Shown here one piece after another: positions 18,778-33,085 of a stretch of 64,000 nucleotides of DNA; position 1 is the first letter of the stretch, and each line of letters opens with the position of its first letter. The stretch spans positions 4,092,001 to 4,156,000 of the forward strand of contig NC_007712.1 in assembly GCF_000010085.1 (NCBI RefSeq), written 5' to 3'. The notes under the pieces were generated by a model. It had not been told where the DNA came from, ran no database searches, and saw only the letters and a list, made by a program, of their open reading frames with translations. Source of the stretch: Sodalis glossinidius str. 'morsitans'. GTDB taxonomy: Bacteria > Pseudomonadota > Gammaproteobacteria > Enterobacterales > Enterobacteriaceae. A program made the position numbers and the translations under genes.

Positions 18778-19593
18778 AGGTTCGCGGCGCGCTGCATCGG
18801 TTGGCGCGGTTTCGCTCATTGGCGTGGGCCGGGCTACTACTGCGGTACCGCTTCCACGGCGCGCCAGCCAGAAAGCGTTTAATCCTTTCTGTAAGCCGAT
18901 AAAACCGAACAGCAGGATCCCGATGACGATCTTGGTCCACCAGGAGCTGAGCGTACCGTCAAAGGTGATATACTTTTGAATCAGCCCCTAGATCATGACC
19001 CAAACAAGGCGCCTAACAGGGTGCCGACGCCACCGGTCAATAACGTATCGCCAATGACCACCGCCGCGATAGTATCCAGTTCCACGCCGCTGGCCGCCAG
19101 AGCATAGCCTGCTGAGGTATAAAGAGAAAACACGATACCTGATAACACCGCCAGAGAACTTGATAGCATGTAGATCCGCACCGTCGTGCTCCTCACCGGC
19201 ACGCCCATCAGAGCGGCTGAATAACCGTTGCCGCCCATCGCGTAAACGTAAGGCCGAAGCGTGTACGGTGCGCCAGAGCACCCCAGCGGCCAACAACATG
19301 ATCAGCGCCAGCACGATAACAAAGGCCAGTCCGGGCGGAACGTCATATTCCCCAATCATCTTCGCCAGCAACACACTGGTAAACGCAATTGTAGATCCCA
19401 CCGACAAATCAATACCGCCGGAGAAAATAACGAAGGTCATTCCCACCGCCACGATACCCAGAAAAGCATTGTCCGTCAGTAAATCACCAATGACCCGTGT
19501 AGAGGCAAAGCCGGGATATTGGCTCAGACAGTACAAGTAACCGGCAATGAACACCACGATAGTCATCGCCAGCGGCAAGTTTCGTTTCAGCAT
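18772..19593 (-). pseudogene. yjfF: yjfF, inner-membrane permease of the galactofuranose ABC transporter, broken
   Basis: Second permease of the YtfQRT-YjfF sugar importer. It begins MLKRNLPLAMTIVVFIAGYL at 19593, overlapping the ytfT stop by one base. About 90 residues in the middle are deleted: the frame jumps from LALIMLLAAGVL to a segment matching VYAIGGN-like sequence (MGGNGYSAALMGVPVRST). Near 18985-19000 one base is missing and a Gln codon has become TAG. The C-terminus GLIQKYITFDGTLSSWWTK...REPL runs to 18772, where it overlaps hdfR. Confidence 0.93.
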
Positions 19594-20205
19594 CAGCGGC
19601 GCCTCCGCAGCATCGACAGCGATATTCGCGGCGACTGCACCATCAAAAACAGCAGCACCACAATCGCTTTCACTACCAGGTTAAATTCGGGCTGGAAGCC
19701 GGAAAGCAAAATACCGGTGTTCATCCCCTGAAGAATCAGCGCTCCCACTACCGATAACAGCAAATAGAAACGGCCGCCTAAAAGCGAGCCGCCACCGATG
19801 ACCACCGCCAAAATGGCGTCCAGCTCCAGCCACAAACCGGCATTGTTGGCATCTGCCCCCTGAAATATCGGCGGTAATAATAATTCCGGCGACGGCGGCG
19901 CACAGCCCGCACAGCATATACACCACCATCAGCACCAGACGCGTGTTCACCCCCGTGTTATGCGCCGAACGGATGTTGATGCCGGCCGCCTCGATAAAGA
20001 GCCCTAGCGCGGTTTTGCGGGTCAGCCCCCACAACAGCAGCAGCATCGCGACGGCGATAATCACCGGAATCGGTAACCATAGCAACGCCCCGTGGCCGAT
20101 TTCGCCAAACGCCGCATTATCGAAAGTGACAATCTGGTCCTCGGTAATCATCTGCGCCGCACCGGCGCTCCGCGGTTGATGAGATCGATCACGCTCCGAA
20201 CAGCC
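19593..20205 (-). pseudogene. ytfT: ytfT, inner-membrane permease of the galactofuranose ABC transporter, truncated
   Basis: Only the C-terminal part of the permease remains. A short remnant VIDLINRGAPV (about 20205-20170), corresponding to the E. coli region before the first conserved helices, is joined directly to AQMITEDQIVTF, so roughly 100 residues are deleted. The frame continues TRKTALGLFIEAAGINIRSA, shifts near 19850 and ends WLELDAILAVVIGGGSLLGG ... LSMLRRRR. The N-terminal transmembrane segments are gone, probably in one deletion that also removed the 3' end of ytfR. Confidence 0.9.
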
Positions 20206-20210
20206 TACCG

Positions 20211-21576
20211 TCATGAATACGCAGTGAAAAAAAATGCGGCGAGACCAGAGATGGCCAGCAGCGCCATGCCGTCGGCGCACAGCGCCTCGATCGCCCGGAT
20301 GATATCCGCATGGGCGCCGAGATCGATACCGCGGATGGGTTCATCCAAAATCAAAAAGCACGGCTGTGTAGCCAACCAGCGTGACAGTAATACTTTCTGC
20401 TGATTGCCGCTGGAGAGATACTGAATCTCCTGTTCCGTGCCGGGGTGCTGATGCGCAATTGCTCCGTAACGGTAACGGCCGGAACCAGCCGCGCTGCGCC
20501 TGTAGCGCCAGGATGATGTTTTCACGCACCGTGGCGGAACCGATAATGCCCTCGTTTTTCCGGTCTTCCGGGCAATAGCCGAAACCAAGATGGGCGGCGC
20601 GGGTTCGAGAGATGAATACGTTTTCCGGCCAGGCGGGCTTCACCGCTGTCCGCAGGTTTAATACCAAACAGCAGTTGCGCGGTCTCGGTACGGCCAGATC
20701 CCAGCAACCCGGCCAGGCCGACGATTTCGCCAGGCCGCACCTGCAAATCAAAGGGCGCCACCATGCCGCGCCGGCCGTACCGGTGGAAAGCCACCAGAGG
20801 ATCCACGTGGCTCACCGGCCGGTCGGAACGTTTCAAGTCAGCCTCATTGAACATTTTACCCAACATCATTTGCACCAGTTCCAACCGCGGCAACGTGGCG
20901 GCATCGCGGGTGCCGACCAGTTGACCGTTGCGCAGCACGGTAATGCGATCGCTGATTTGATAATAGACCTGATCGAGGAAATGCGTGACGAAGATCATCC
21001 CGACCCCTTCATCGCGCAACTGACGCAATATCGCAAGCAACATCGCTACTTCATTCGCGTCCAGGCTGGCGGTAGGCTCGTCGAGGATCAATACCCGCGC
21101 GGAAAGATCGACCGCCCGGGCGATAGCCACGATTTGCTGTATCGCGATGAAGTAATTGGCCAAGGGCTGACTGACATCGACCGCCAAGCCGTATTGAGCC
21201 AAAATCTGCCGGGCACGGGCGTTCATTTTCCGATGCGAAACCAGGCCTAAGGAAACAGGCTCGTGGCCGATAAAAAGATTGGCCGCTACCGACAGATTCG
21301 GCAGTAGATTAACTTCCTGATAGACGGTTCCAATACCCATGGCTTGCGCGTCGGCGGTACCCTCGGGATCCACCCTCCGACCGGCAAGCATGATCTCGCC
21401 GGCCGAGCGGCGATAAACGCTGGTCAGCGCTTTAATCAGCGTTGACTTGCCGGCGCCATTTTCACTCAACAGCGCAACCACCTCGTCACTATGCAGGGTA
21501 AAGTCCACTTGAGGGCTTTTACGCCGGGAAATTCCACGCTGACGCTTTTAAGCTCCAATAGCGGTGCGGATGCCAT
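20211..21576 (-). pseudogene. ytfR: ytfR, ATPase of the galactofuranose ABC transporter, broken
   Basis: Twin-cassette sugar ABC ATPase. It begins MASAPLLELKSVSVEFPGVK (base 21576), then loses one base before VDFTLHSDEVVALL. Cassette 1 has Walker A altered to SENGAGKST (E. coli GENGAGKST) and Walker B VLILDEPTASLD. Further shifts occur around 20590 (GFGYCPEDRKNEG) and 20450-20510. The second cassette retains LSSGNQQKVLLSRWL and LILDEPIRGID. The C-terminus stops early after ALCADGMALLAISG, followed by unrelated LAAFFFTAYS. It is non-functional. Confidence 0.92.
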
Positions 21577-21643
21577 GCCTGTTTCCCCCCGTCATCGATA
21601 CGCCAGCCGCTACCCTGGCAGGCGGCGAAGTCGTCACCGTTTG

Positions 21644-22603
21644 TTAATAGCCCATGCTCTGCTTGGCGTCATATTCTTGTTTGGCGGTATCGAGCAGCAA
21701 TAATCGTGAGTCGGTCTGGATAAACTTCGGCGGTGCTTTACCGTCTTTCTTCATCGCCAGCAGAGCATCGAAAGCCGGGCCTGCCATGTTGGGCGTCAAC
21801 TCGACCGTGGCATTGGCTTCGCCATTCATCATGGCTTTAAAAATATCCGGAACGCCGTCAATTGAGATCACTTTAATCTGCAAACCCGGTTTCAGACCCG
21901 CCTCTTTAATCGCCTGAATAGCGCCGATGGCCATATCATCGTTATGGGCGTAAACGGCGCAGATATTCTTGCCGTTTTGTTCCGCTTTGATAAAGCTTTC
22001 CATCATCTCTTTTCCCTTACTAAGGGTAAAATCACCGGACTGCGAACGAATGATCTTGATATTAGAATGCGCGCTGATGCCCTCTGCAAACCCTTTTTTA
22101 CGGTTGATAGCGACGCTGGCTCCGACCGTGCCCCGCAGTTCCACCACGTTACAGGCTTTATCGCCTACGTCCTTCGCCAACCACTCGCCGGCGACTTTAC
22201 CCTCCATGCACGCTATCAGAGGCGACTGCGGAGGTATAAAGCGATGGGTCATTGACCTCTATCATGCAGTCCAGCAAAAAGACGGGGATTTTGGCTTCCT
22301 TGGCCTCCTGCAATACGGGCGTCCAGCCGGTGGCGACCACCAGCGCAATAAAGATGGCGTCCACCCCTGTACGATAAAGGAGCGTACCGCTTTAATTTGG
22401 TTTTCCTGTTTTTGCTACGCATCGGCGATTTTCAGTGTAATGCCGCGCTTTTCCGCTTCGGTTTTCGCGACTTTGGTTTCCGCCGAACGCCAGCCGGATT
22501 CCGAACCAATTTGGTAGAAACCCACCACCGGTGCTGCCGCCTGCGCCGTCTGACCCAAGGCAACGCTTACCGCCAAAGCAATTATCATGCGCTTGACCAT
22601 CAT
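21644..22603 (-). pseudogene. ytfQ: ytfQ, periplasmic galactofuranose-binding protein, broken
   Basis: Sugar-binding protein of the YtfQRT-YjfF importer. It starts MMVKRMIIALAVSVALGQTA with a signal peptide ending near AQAAAPVVG, behind a GGAAGG Shine-Dalgarno. At about 22415 Gln is replaced by TAG (KIADA*QKQENQIKAV). A frameshift follows near 22370, another near 22255-22300, and the C-terminal half (EWLAKDVGDKACNVVELRGT ... SMGY) is in a third frame. Family identity is clear throughout. First gene of a minus-strand operon ytfQ-ytfR-ytfT-yjfF, all dead. Confidence 0.94.
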
Positions 22604-22875
22604 GTGACCTTCCTTATTTTTCTCTTTTTGCAGGGGTGAGGCGCACCCAGCCTTCGGCCAGCGGCTAATGGCCGGGCGCTTTTTGGGACGGTAATGCTGG
22701 ATGAGTAATGGATGCATCTCCCTTATTGTCTATAGGTATTAATTAGTTTTAATAGAAATAATTATGATGAGCGGTATCACACCCTGAACGAACAGTGTTT
22801 TTGTGCATATGTTTAGCTGATTCAGATCAGGCGGTGATGTGGCAACAGCTGCTGTGCGGGGAAAAACCAACGGGC

Positions 22876-22907
22876 GAAAAAAACCCTTCGCGTTTGCGAA
22901 GGGTTTT
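22876..22907 (-). terminator. Rho-independent terminator of the rRNA operon
   Basis: Perfect 10-base stem AACCCTTCGC / GCGAAGGGTT with a four-base loop (22882-22905), followed on the minus strand by a T-rich run. It lies 8 bases beyond the tRNA-Trp gene, at the end of the rRNA operon. Confidence 0.93.
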
Positions 22908-22914
22908 CCATGGC

Positions 22915-22990
22915 TGGCAGGGGCGGAGAGACTCGAACTCCCAACACCCGGTTTTGGAGACCGGTGCTCTACCAATTGAACTACGCCCCT
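22915..22990 (-). tRNA. trpT: tRNA-Trp (CCA anticodon)
   Basis: Minus-strand 76-base tRNA with acceptor AGGGGCG/CGCCCCT, encoded CCA end, D-loop AGTTCAATTGGTAGAGC, anticodon CCA in CTCCAAA and T-loop GTTCGAGTC. It is the last gene of the rRNA operon, as trpT in E. coli rrnC. Confidence 0.98.
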
Positions 22991-22998
22991 AAATAGGG

Positions 22999-23075
22999 TG
23001 GCGGTGCGGACGGGACTCGAACCCGCGACCCCCGGCGTGACAGGCCGGTATTCTAACCGACTGAACTACCGCACC
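22999..23075 (-). tRNA. aspT: tRNA-Asp (GTC anticodon)
   Basis: Minus-strand 77-base tRNA with anticodon GTC in CTGTCAC, T-loop GGTTCGAGTCC and encoded CCA. The acceptor begins GGTGCGG rather than the E. coli GGAGCGG, with the compensating 3' side CCGCACC. It follows 5S rRNA after a short spacer that contains an (AC)7 run at 23087-23100. Confidence 0.98.
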
Positions 23076-23209
23076 ACCGAATCACTACACACACACACAC
23101 CAGATTAACATGAGCGAGGTCAGACGCCTGTTGACCATCCCGGGTGTTACCGCAGCTCGCGCTACCTGTTGATACTGCTCGTCACGGGCTACCCGTTAGG
23201 ACGTAATGG

Positions 23210-23329
23210 ATGCCTGGCAGTTCCCTACTCTCGCATGGGGAGACCCCACACTACCATCGGCGCTACGGCGTTTCACTTCTGAGTTCGGCATGGGGTCAGG
23301 TGGGACCACCGCGCTCGTGCCGCCAGGCA
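23210..23329 (-). rRNA. rrf: 5S ribosomal RNA
   Basis: Minus-strand 120-base 5S gene starting TGCCTGGCGGC and ending GGGAACTGCCAGGCAT, with the conserved GGTGGTCCCACCTGACCCC and GCCGAACTCAGAAGTGAAAC loops. It lies 194 bases after 23S. Confidence 0.98.
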
Positions 23330-23523
23330 AATTCGTTTTCCGCACCGCTTTCACCATGCAGACTGCTCTTGCTGCCCAACCCTCACTTGCGTGACCATCG
23401 GGCGTTATCCGGAACATCGCTGATATCGTCTTTCTGGCGCTCGCGTTCATGTCGCTTGCGCTTTGCCGCTAACGTTCGTTACAGCTCTGGCTTTCGCCCT
23501 CTCTCAAACAGCTCAGGTGTTGT

Positions 23524-26528
<3,005 letters not shown>

Positions 26529-26666
26529 TCACAACCCTGAGCTGTCTGCGCGCTACAGTGATAACGCTTGCGCGTTACCTCAGGTTTGCTTACTTCGTTT
26601 GAGAGACTCGCATACTGAGTTTGCACTTCAGCATGTGTTTCAAATTTTCAGCTTGTTCCGGATTGT

Positions 26667-26675
26667 TAAAGAGCG
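26667..26675 (-). promoter_or_regulatory. boxA antitermination site upstream of 23S
   Basis: On the minus strand CGCTCTTTA followed by ACAATC lies in the spacer before 23S. This matches the boxA core TGCTCTTTA of rRNA operons, where the Nus factors and SuhB assemble the antitermination complex. Confidence 0.75.
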
Positions 26676-26723
26676 GTATTTCGCAGCGCGCTTGATAAAC
26701 GCGCTCTGAAATAACAAGCAAAG

Positions 26724-26799
26724 TGGCGTCCCCTAGGGGGTTCGAACCCCTGTTACCGCCGTGAAAGGGCAGTGTCCTAGGCCACTAGACGAAGGGGAC
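26724..26799 (-). tRNA. gltU: tRNA-Glu (TTC anticodon) in the 16S-23S spacer
   Basis: Minus-strand 76-base tRNA starting GTCCCCTTCGTCTAGTGGCC, anticodon TTC in CTTTCAC, T-loop GGTTCGAACCC and encoded CCA. A single spacer tRNA-Glu is the arrangement of E. coli rrnB, C, E and G; with aspT and trpT downstream this operon corresponds to rrnC. Confidence 0.98.
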
Positions 26800-26975
26800 T
26801 CGAAAAGCGCGGGCATCGCGATACTTTGGCGTGGAAGGCACCGCTTTCAGTAAGGCAAAGCGGGTAACCCTGACCGCAAAAGCGGTGGTAACTTCGCTCA
26901 GCCGCCAATGACTTTTACCTTGCTCGCCGGGTGAACAGGAAAAAGCCGCCGACGGGCTGCTTTGCTCGTGACAGT

Positions 26976-26995
26976 TATCAGACAATCTGTGTGGA
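26976..26995. other. 3' arm of the pre-16S processing stem
   Basis: TTATCAGACAATCTGTGTGG on the + strand is the exact reverse complement of 28666-28685 upstream of 16S. The two flank the 16S gene, so in the transcript they pair into the long stem cut by RNase III during 16S maturation. The 20 matching bases are seen directly; the role follows from the E. coli precursor. Confidence 0.85.
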
Positions 26996-27020
26996 CACGT
27001 CACTCAACGTATCGCTTAGG

Positions 27021-28562
<1,542 letters not shown>

Positions 28563-28665
28563 AAAGCTTGATGCTCAAAGAATCAAAACTGGTATTCATA
28601 TGAATATTTGTTGTTCACTCTTCAAGACTTGATATTTCGGTATGTCGATATCGTCTTGTGAGTGC

Positions 28666-28685
28666 CCACACAGATTGTCTGATAA
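28666..28685. other. 5' arm of the pre-16S processing stem
   Basis: CCACACAGATTGTCTGATAA (+ strand) is fully complementary to 26976-26995 on the other side of 16S. It lies between boxA and the mature 16S 5' end, as in E. coli rRNA leaders. Confidence 0.85.
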
Positions 28686-28690
28686 ATTGT

Positions 28691-28699
28691 TAAAGAGCA
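28691..28699 (-). promoter_or_regulatory. boxA antitermination site in the rRNA leader
   Basis: TGCTCTTTA on the minus strand, followed by ACAATTTATCAGACAA, is the consensus boxA of rRNA leaders and lies 36 bases downstream of the P2 -10 element. Confidence 0.9.
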
Positions 28700-28734
28700 G
28701 TGCCGGCTGTTTTCTCGACCCGCACGAGTGGCAC

Positions 28735-28762
28735 ATATTACGCTTTTCTGCTGTAAAGTCAA
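28735..28762 (-). promoter_or_regulatory. rRNA operon promoter P2
   Basis: On the minus strand TTGACT (28757-28762), 16-base spacer, then TAATAT (28735-28740). It lies downstream of P1 in the usual tandem arrangement and just before boxA. Confidence 0.88.
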
Positions 28763-28843
28763 GCTTTTATTTTCCCGTAGCGGGCCGCCTGCCTCTGGCT
28801 GAACCGGTGCGCCGTAGCGACTGTTTCCGGTCAGTGGAGGCGC

Positions 28844-28871
28844 ATTATAGGGCCTTCACGGCCGGTGACAA
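28844..28871 (-). promoter_or_regulatory. rRNA operon promoter P1
   Basis: On the minus strand TTGTCA (28866-28871), a 16-base spacer and a perfect TATAAT (28844-28849), then the GC-rich discriminator GCGCC typical of stringently controlled rrn P1. The region upstream (28872-28925) is rich in A and T and fits an UP element. Confidence 0.93.
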
Positions 28872-28957
28872 GCGCTATTTCACAAATACGATCTGATTGA
28901 TTTATTTTTCAGCAAAAGCAATAAAAATGGCGTTATCATGCGCCAGAAACGGGAATT

Positions 28958-28973
28958 CCCCCCCCCCCCCCCC
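28958..28973. repeat. 16-base C homopolymer upstream of rrn P1
   Basis: Uninterrupted run of 16 C directly after GGGAATT, about 120-136 bases upstream of the inferred P1 start, in the interval where E. coli rrn operons bind Fis, and 64 bases before the yieP remnant. Confidence 0.85.
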
Positions 28974-29036
28974 GCAATCACCACGCTGGCATAGTATGTA
29001 TAGGTTAATTGTCATGAGGGTATAGGGAATAACGCT

Positions 29037-29480
29037 ATGCATTTATCCATGCAGCAACGGGCCGCTCAACGCAACCTCTCCTATTGTACTGGCTGAAAAA
29101 TTAAGCCAGCGTATCCTGGCGCATTTTCTGATTATGAGGATCAGCCTGGAGCCGCAAGCCTGCGCATTGGCAGCGGTGAACGGTAGCGGCTGGGAACGTT
29201 AATGGAAGAGATGCGCAGGCTTCACCAGCATTTCGACCGCGAGCGCTGGATAAGCGTCGATGCGGATTTCCACCACCATATTTATGAAATCAGCGGTAAC
29301 CCGTTTCTGTCTTCGTTCGCTAATGTGTTCAGTTCAATTTATCAGAACTACTTTCGCGCTATTGCCAGCGATGATGTCATCAAGCTTGGCCGGCATCAGG
29401 CCATCGTGGATGCCATTTTCGCCGGCGATGGTCCGGGCGCTTTCGCCGCCTGCCAGCAGTTGCTGGCTGAAAATGATTGA
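29037..29480 (+). pseudogene. yieP: yieP, GntR-family (FadR/FCD subfamily) regulator, broken
   Basis: The remnant begins MHLSMQQRAAQRNLSY like YieP, shifts frame at about 29085 (continuing as LAEKLSQRIL) and then jumps to FLIMRISLEPQACALAA. The winged-helix DNA-binding half is therefore deleted. Another frameshift near 29200 leads to the FCD ligand domain LMEEMRRLHQHFDRERW ... VIKLGRHQAIVDAIF, which stays open to 29480. About 440 bases remain of roughly 690. Position next to 16S is as in E. coli. The rbs operon and hsrA that follow in E. coli are missing. Confidence 0.92.
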
Positions 29481-29484
29481 ATCG

Positions 29485-31353
29485 TCAGATCTCTATTTGC
29501 GTTCCCAACTCAATGACCCGGTTAGGCGGTATGAGATATTGATCCGGCGCGCGCAGGGCGTTACGGCTTAACACCATGAAAAGTTTGCCCCGTATCATCA
29601 GATACCAGGGCCGCTTGCCGAGAATAAGCGATTCATGAGACATGAAAAAGGACGTTTCCATCATCCGGCAGGATAGCCCCTCAAGCCCGCAGCTGTGGAA
29701 AATCTCCTCCATATCCGGCGCCTCTTTGAAACCATAGCTTGCCACGACGCGCCAGAAAGTGGGCGATAGCGCTTCGATAGTGACCCGCCGTACATTATGG
29801 ACAAAAGGGGCATCCTCTGTACGCAGCGTCAGCAGCACAACGCGCTCATGCAGCACTTTGTTATGCTTGAGGTTATGTAGCAGGGCAAACGGGATCACGT
29901 TCATAGCGCGCGACATAAACACGGCCGTACCGGGGACCCGCACCGGCGGCGATTTTTCCAAAGAGGCAATCAGCGCTTCCAGGGAATTTCCATGTTCATG
30001 GATCCGTCGCAACAAGAGGAACCGTTCGCTTTTCCAGGTGATCATGGCGATGAACATCAGGAAACCCAGCAGCAACGGTAGCCAGCCGCCAGAGAAAATC
30101 TTCAGGGCGTTGGCGGCAAACATAGACACATCGAGGCACAACAGCGCCAGCAGCAGCACGGACACAATTAACAGATTCAAGTGCCAGTTTTTTCTGGCCA
30201 CGGTACAAGACAGGATGCTGGTCAGCACCATGGTGCCAGTCACCGCGATACCGTAGGCCGCCGCCAGATTGCTGGAGTGCTCAAAGCTGACAATTACCAG
30301 CACCACGGCGATATACAGCAGCCAGTTGATGAAAGGAATATAAATCTGGCCCACCTCCATCTCGGAGGTATGAATGATGCGCATCGGCGGCATATACCCC
30401 AGGCGCACCGCCTGGCGAGTCAGGGAAAATACGCCGGAGATCACCGCCTGTGAAGCGATGACCGTTGCAAGCGTGGCAAGAATAAGCAATGGAATCATCG
30501 CCCAATCGGGGGCGAGTAAAAAGAAAGGGTTTTTGATTGCCGCCGGCTTGGACAATAACAGCGCGCCCTGACCGAAATAATTAAGCACCAAGGACGGTAG
30601 CACCGCGCTAAACCAAGCGATGCGAATAGGCAATTTACCGAAATGGCCCATATCGGCATACAACGCCTCTACGCCGGTGATAGCCAACACTACCGCGCCC
30701 AGAGCGAAGAAGGAGACGGTTCGATATTCGGCAAAAAAGGCGATAGCCCATTTCGGATTAAGGGCATAGAGCACTTCGGGATTATAGATGATACCGCGCA
30801 CGCCCAGTACACCCAGCGTGAGAAACCATAATAACATCACCGGCGCGAAAAGTTTGCCGACGCTGCCGGTCCCTTTCTTTTGGATGAAAAACAGCAACGT
30901 CAGCACCACCACGGAGAGAGGAACGATAAATTCCTGTAGCGAGGGGGCCACGATTTGCAGCCCTTCAATCGCCGACATCACAGAGACGGCCGGCGTGATA
31001 ACGACCTCGCCGTAAAAGAAGCTGCCGCCGATAAGCCCGATTATCACCAGTACCGGGGTCAATTTGGCGCCGGTATTTCTGCCGGCGAGCGACATTAGCG
31101 TCAAAATACCGCCTTCGCCGGCATTGTCGGCGCGCATGACGAAGAGAAGATATTTCAGGGAAACGATCAGGATCAGAAGCCAGAAAATGAGGGATAAGAA
31201 ACCAAATACCGCCACGCGTTCAACGCCAAAACCATAATGGCCGGCAAGACATTCACGTAAGGTATAGAGAGGACTGGTACCAATATCACCATACACGACA
31301 CCTATGGCGGCAAGCGTGACCGCCGGCAGCGACTGCTTATGATCTTTATTCAT
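29485..31353 (-). CDS. kup: Low-affinity K+ uptake protein Kup (TrkD)
   Basis: Inner-membrane K+/H+ symporter of the KUP/HAK/KT family, important at low pH. The 622 residues match the E. coli length exactly. The N-terminus LPAVTLAAIGVVYGDIGTSPLYTLRE carries the family signature; about twelve hydrophobic segments follow to residue 440 (for example GGSFFYGEVVITPAVSVMSAIEG), then a cytoplasmic C-terminal domain ending VIELGTQIEI. It diverges from ravA. It is intact although both neighbouring genes are broken, so selection for K+ uptake appears to persist. Confidence 0.97.
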   Translation of the reverse strand: MNKDHKQSLPAVTLAAIGVVYGDIGTSPLYTLRECLAGHYGFGVERVAVFGFLSLIFWLLILIVSLKYLLFVMRADNAGEGGILTLMSLAGRNTGAKLTPVLVIIGLIGGSFFYGEVVITPAVSVMSAIEGLQIVAPSLQEFIVPLSVVVLTLLFFIQKKGTGSVGKLFAPVMLLWFLTLGVLGVRGIIYNPEVLYALNPKWAIAFFAEYRTVSFFALGAVVLAITGVEALYADMGHFGKLPIRIAWFSAVLPSLVLNYFGQGALLLSKPAAIKNPFFLLAPDWAMIPLLILATLATVIASQAVISGVFSLTRQAVRLGYMPPMRIIHTSEMEVGQIYIPFINWLLYIAVVLVIVSFEHSSNLAAAYGIAVTGTMVLTSILSCTVARKNWHLNLLIVSVLLLALLCLDVSMFAANALKIFSGGWLPLLLGFLMFIAMITWKSERFLLLRRIHEHGNSLEALIASLEKSPPVRVPGTAVFMSRAMNVIPFALLHNLKHNKVLHERVVLLTLRTEDAPFVHNVRRVTIEALSPTFWRVVASYGFKEAPDMEEIFHSCGLEGLSCRMMETSFFMSHESLILGKRPWYLMIRGKLFMVLSRNALRAPDQYLIPPNRVIELGTQIEI

Positions 31354-31590
31354 AACCTTTCCCGAGCTATTTTGTCGTCCAGGAGCATGCGTGAATGCAC
31401 TTCCTCGAAAACCAAAAGCGCACAGTATGCCTGAAAAATGCCGAAACCCTAATTCTAATCCTGATTACCCCCCGTTGAAGGGTGTAACGCAAAAAATTTG
31501 ATAACGGATAAAATTAACTGGGCATTTCTTTATAAAATGCGCTGGTTTATTGTATCGTTTTCACCACTTACAGGGATAACCTATCACACT
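31354..31590. other. kup-ravA divergent intergenic region
   Basis: 237 bases between divergent genes, holding the kup promoter and the former ravA promoter. The ravA-proximal part is AT-rich with TTGATAACGG and TATAAAATG-like segments, but I cannot assign promoter elements confidently. Confidence 0.4.
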
Positions 31591-33079
31591 ATGGCTTCTA
31601 TGCCCCTTCTGGCGGAAAGAATTTCTCGCCTTAGCAGCGTGCTGGAAAGCGGGTTATATGAGCGCAAGCATACTATGCGACTTTGCCTGCTGGCGGTGCT
31701 TTCCAGCGAAAGAGTGTTTTTGCTGGGACCGCCCGGCATTGCCAAAAGCCTCATCGCCCGCCGTCTGAAGCTGGCATTCAGCCATACGCGCGCTTTCGAT
31801 TATTTGATGACCCAGTTTTCTACGCCGGAGGAAGTGTTCAGCCCTCTGTCCATTCGGGCGCTGAAAGAGGATGGCCGCTATCATCGCATGACCCAAGGGT
31901 ATTTACCGGAGGCGGAAATTGTCTTTCTGGATGAAATATGGAAAGCGGGCCCGGCAATTTTAAACACCCTGCTTACCGCGATTAATGAACGGCGGTTCCG
32001 TAACGGCGATCAGGAGCAGACGATGCCGCTGCGGCTGCTTATCACCGCCTCCAACGAATTGCCGGAGGCCGATAGCGGGCTGGAGGCGTTGTATGACCGG
32101 ATGTTAATCCGCCTGTGGCTGGATAAGGTCAAGGAGAAGAAGCAATTTTCACGCGCTGCCGACAAGCCATGGCGACAGCCAGCCGCAGGATGTTCCGGCA
32201 CAGTTGAGGGTGAGTGACGAGGAATACCAGGACTGGCAACGGCAAATCGACCGGGTGACGTTGCCGGCAGCCTGTTTTGAGCTTATTTATCAACTGCGTC
32301 AGCGGCTGGAAGCGTTACCCGATGCGCCATACAATCTCCTATCGGCGCTGGAAGAAAGCGTTGCGCCTGCTTCAGGCCAGCGCGTTTTTCAGCGATCGAC
32401 AAAGTATTACCCCGGTGGATATCATCCTATTGAAAGAGTGCTTGTGGCATGACCCTGCCAGTTACCAGCTTATCAATCAGCAATTTGAGCTGCTGATGGT
32501 GGAGCAGGGCTATCAACAACAGGCGATTTTGACCAAAATTCAGACTTTCAACCGGCAAAAACGTCAACATATCGCGCAAAGTCAGGCCCAGCGGGCATTA
32601 ACCCTTACGCCCGCCAAAACCCTGATGAGCCGTAAACCCCATTACAGCCTGCCTGCATCGCTGACCGAGCCGGTATTGACCTTTCTGCTGCAAACGCCTC
32701 TGGTCACGTCGACCATCTCACGGTCGAGCGTGATGCCCTGCAACAGTGGCTGAATAAAGTAGGCGCTTTCAAGGCCCGACTGAATGGTATCGGTTTCGCC
32801 CAGGGGGTGGATGCGCGCATTAATGCTCAGCATCAGCTTGAGATAGTCGATATCAGCCTGCAACCCTCATTGCTGGCGCTGACGGAAACTACGCCAGCGC
32901 AGGCGATACCGGCAGCCTTGCTGGATGACCTTGAGGAAGCCACACGCCTTTATCATCAACAGCGGAGCTTGTTTCACGAACAGCAACATTGTCTCTTTAT
33001 TACCCAGGATTGGGTGGCGCGGATTGAAGCCAGTCTGCTGGACCTCTCCCAGCAGTTAGCCCAGGCCAGGCAGGACTAA
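31591..33079 (+). pseudogene. ravA: ravA, MoxR-type AAA+ ATPase, broken
   Basis: RavA forms a hexameric ATPase acting with ViaA and binding the inducible lysine decarboxylase in E. coli. The first part is well preserved: MASMPLLAERISRLSSVLES, Walker A LGPPGIAKSL, Walker B IVFLDEIWKAGP and sensor TASNELPEAD. The frame is lost near 32150 (the E. coli-like continuation VSDEEYQDWQRQI is in another frame), again near 32340 (RRWKKALRLLQASAFF) and near 32700. The C-terminus HEQQHCLFITQDWVARIEAS runs to 33079. Three frameshifts rule out a working protein. Confidence 0.95.
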
Positions 33080-33085
33080 CGCGCT

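Noticed and set aside
22915..23075. tRNA-Trp/tRNA-Asp as attachment site for an integrated island carrying the ytf genes
   Set aside because: No integrase and no duplicated tRNA 3' end were seen; the tRNAs are the normal distal genes of an rrnC-type operon.
23087..23100. (AC)7 dinucleotide run between tRNA-Asp and 5S
   Set aside because: Short and in a transcribed spacer; no regulatory meaning can be supported.
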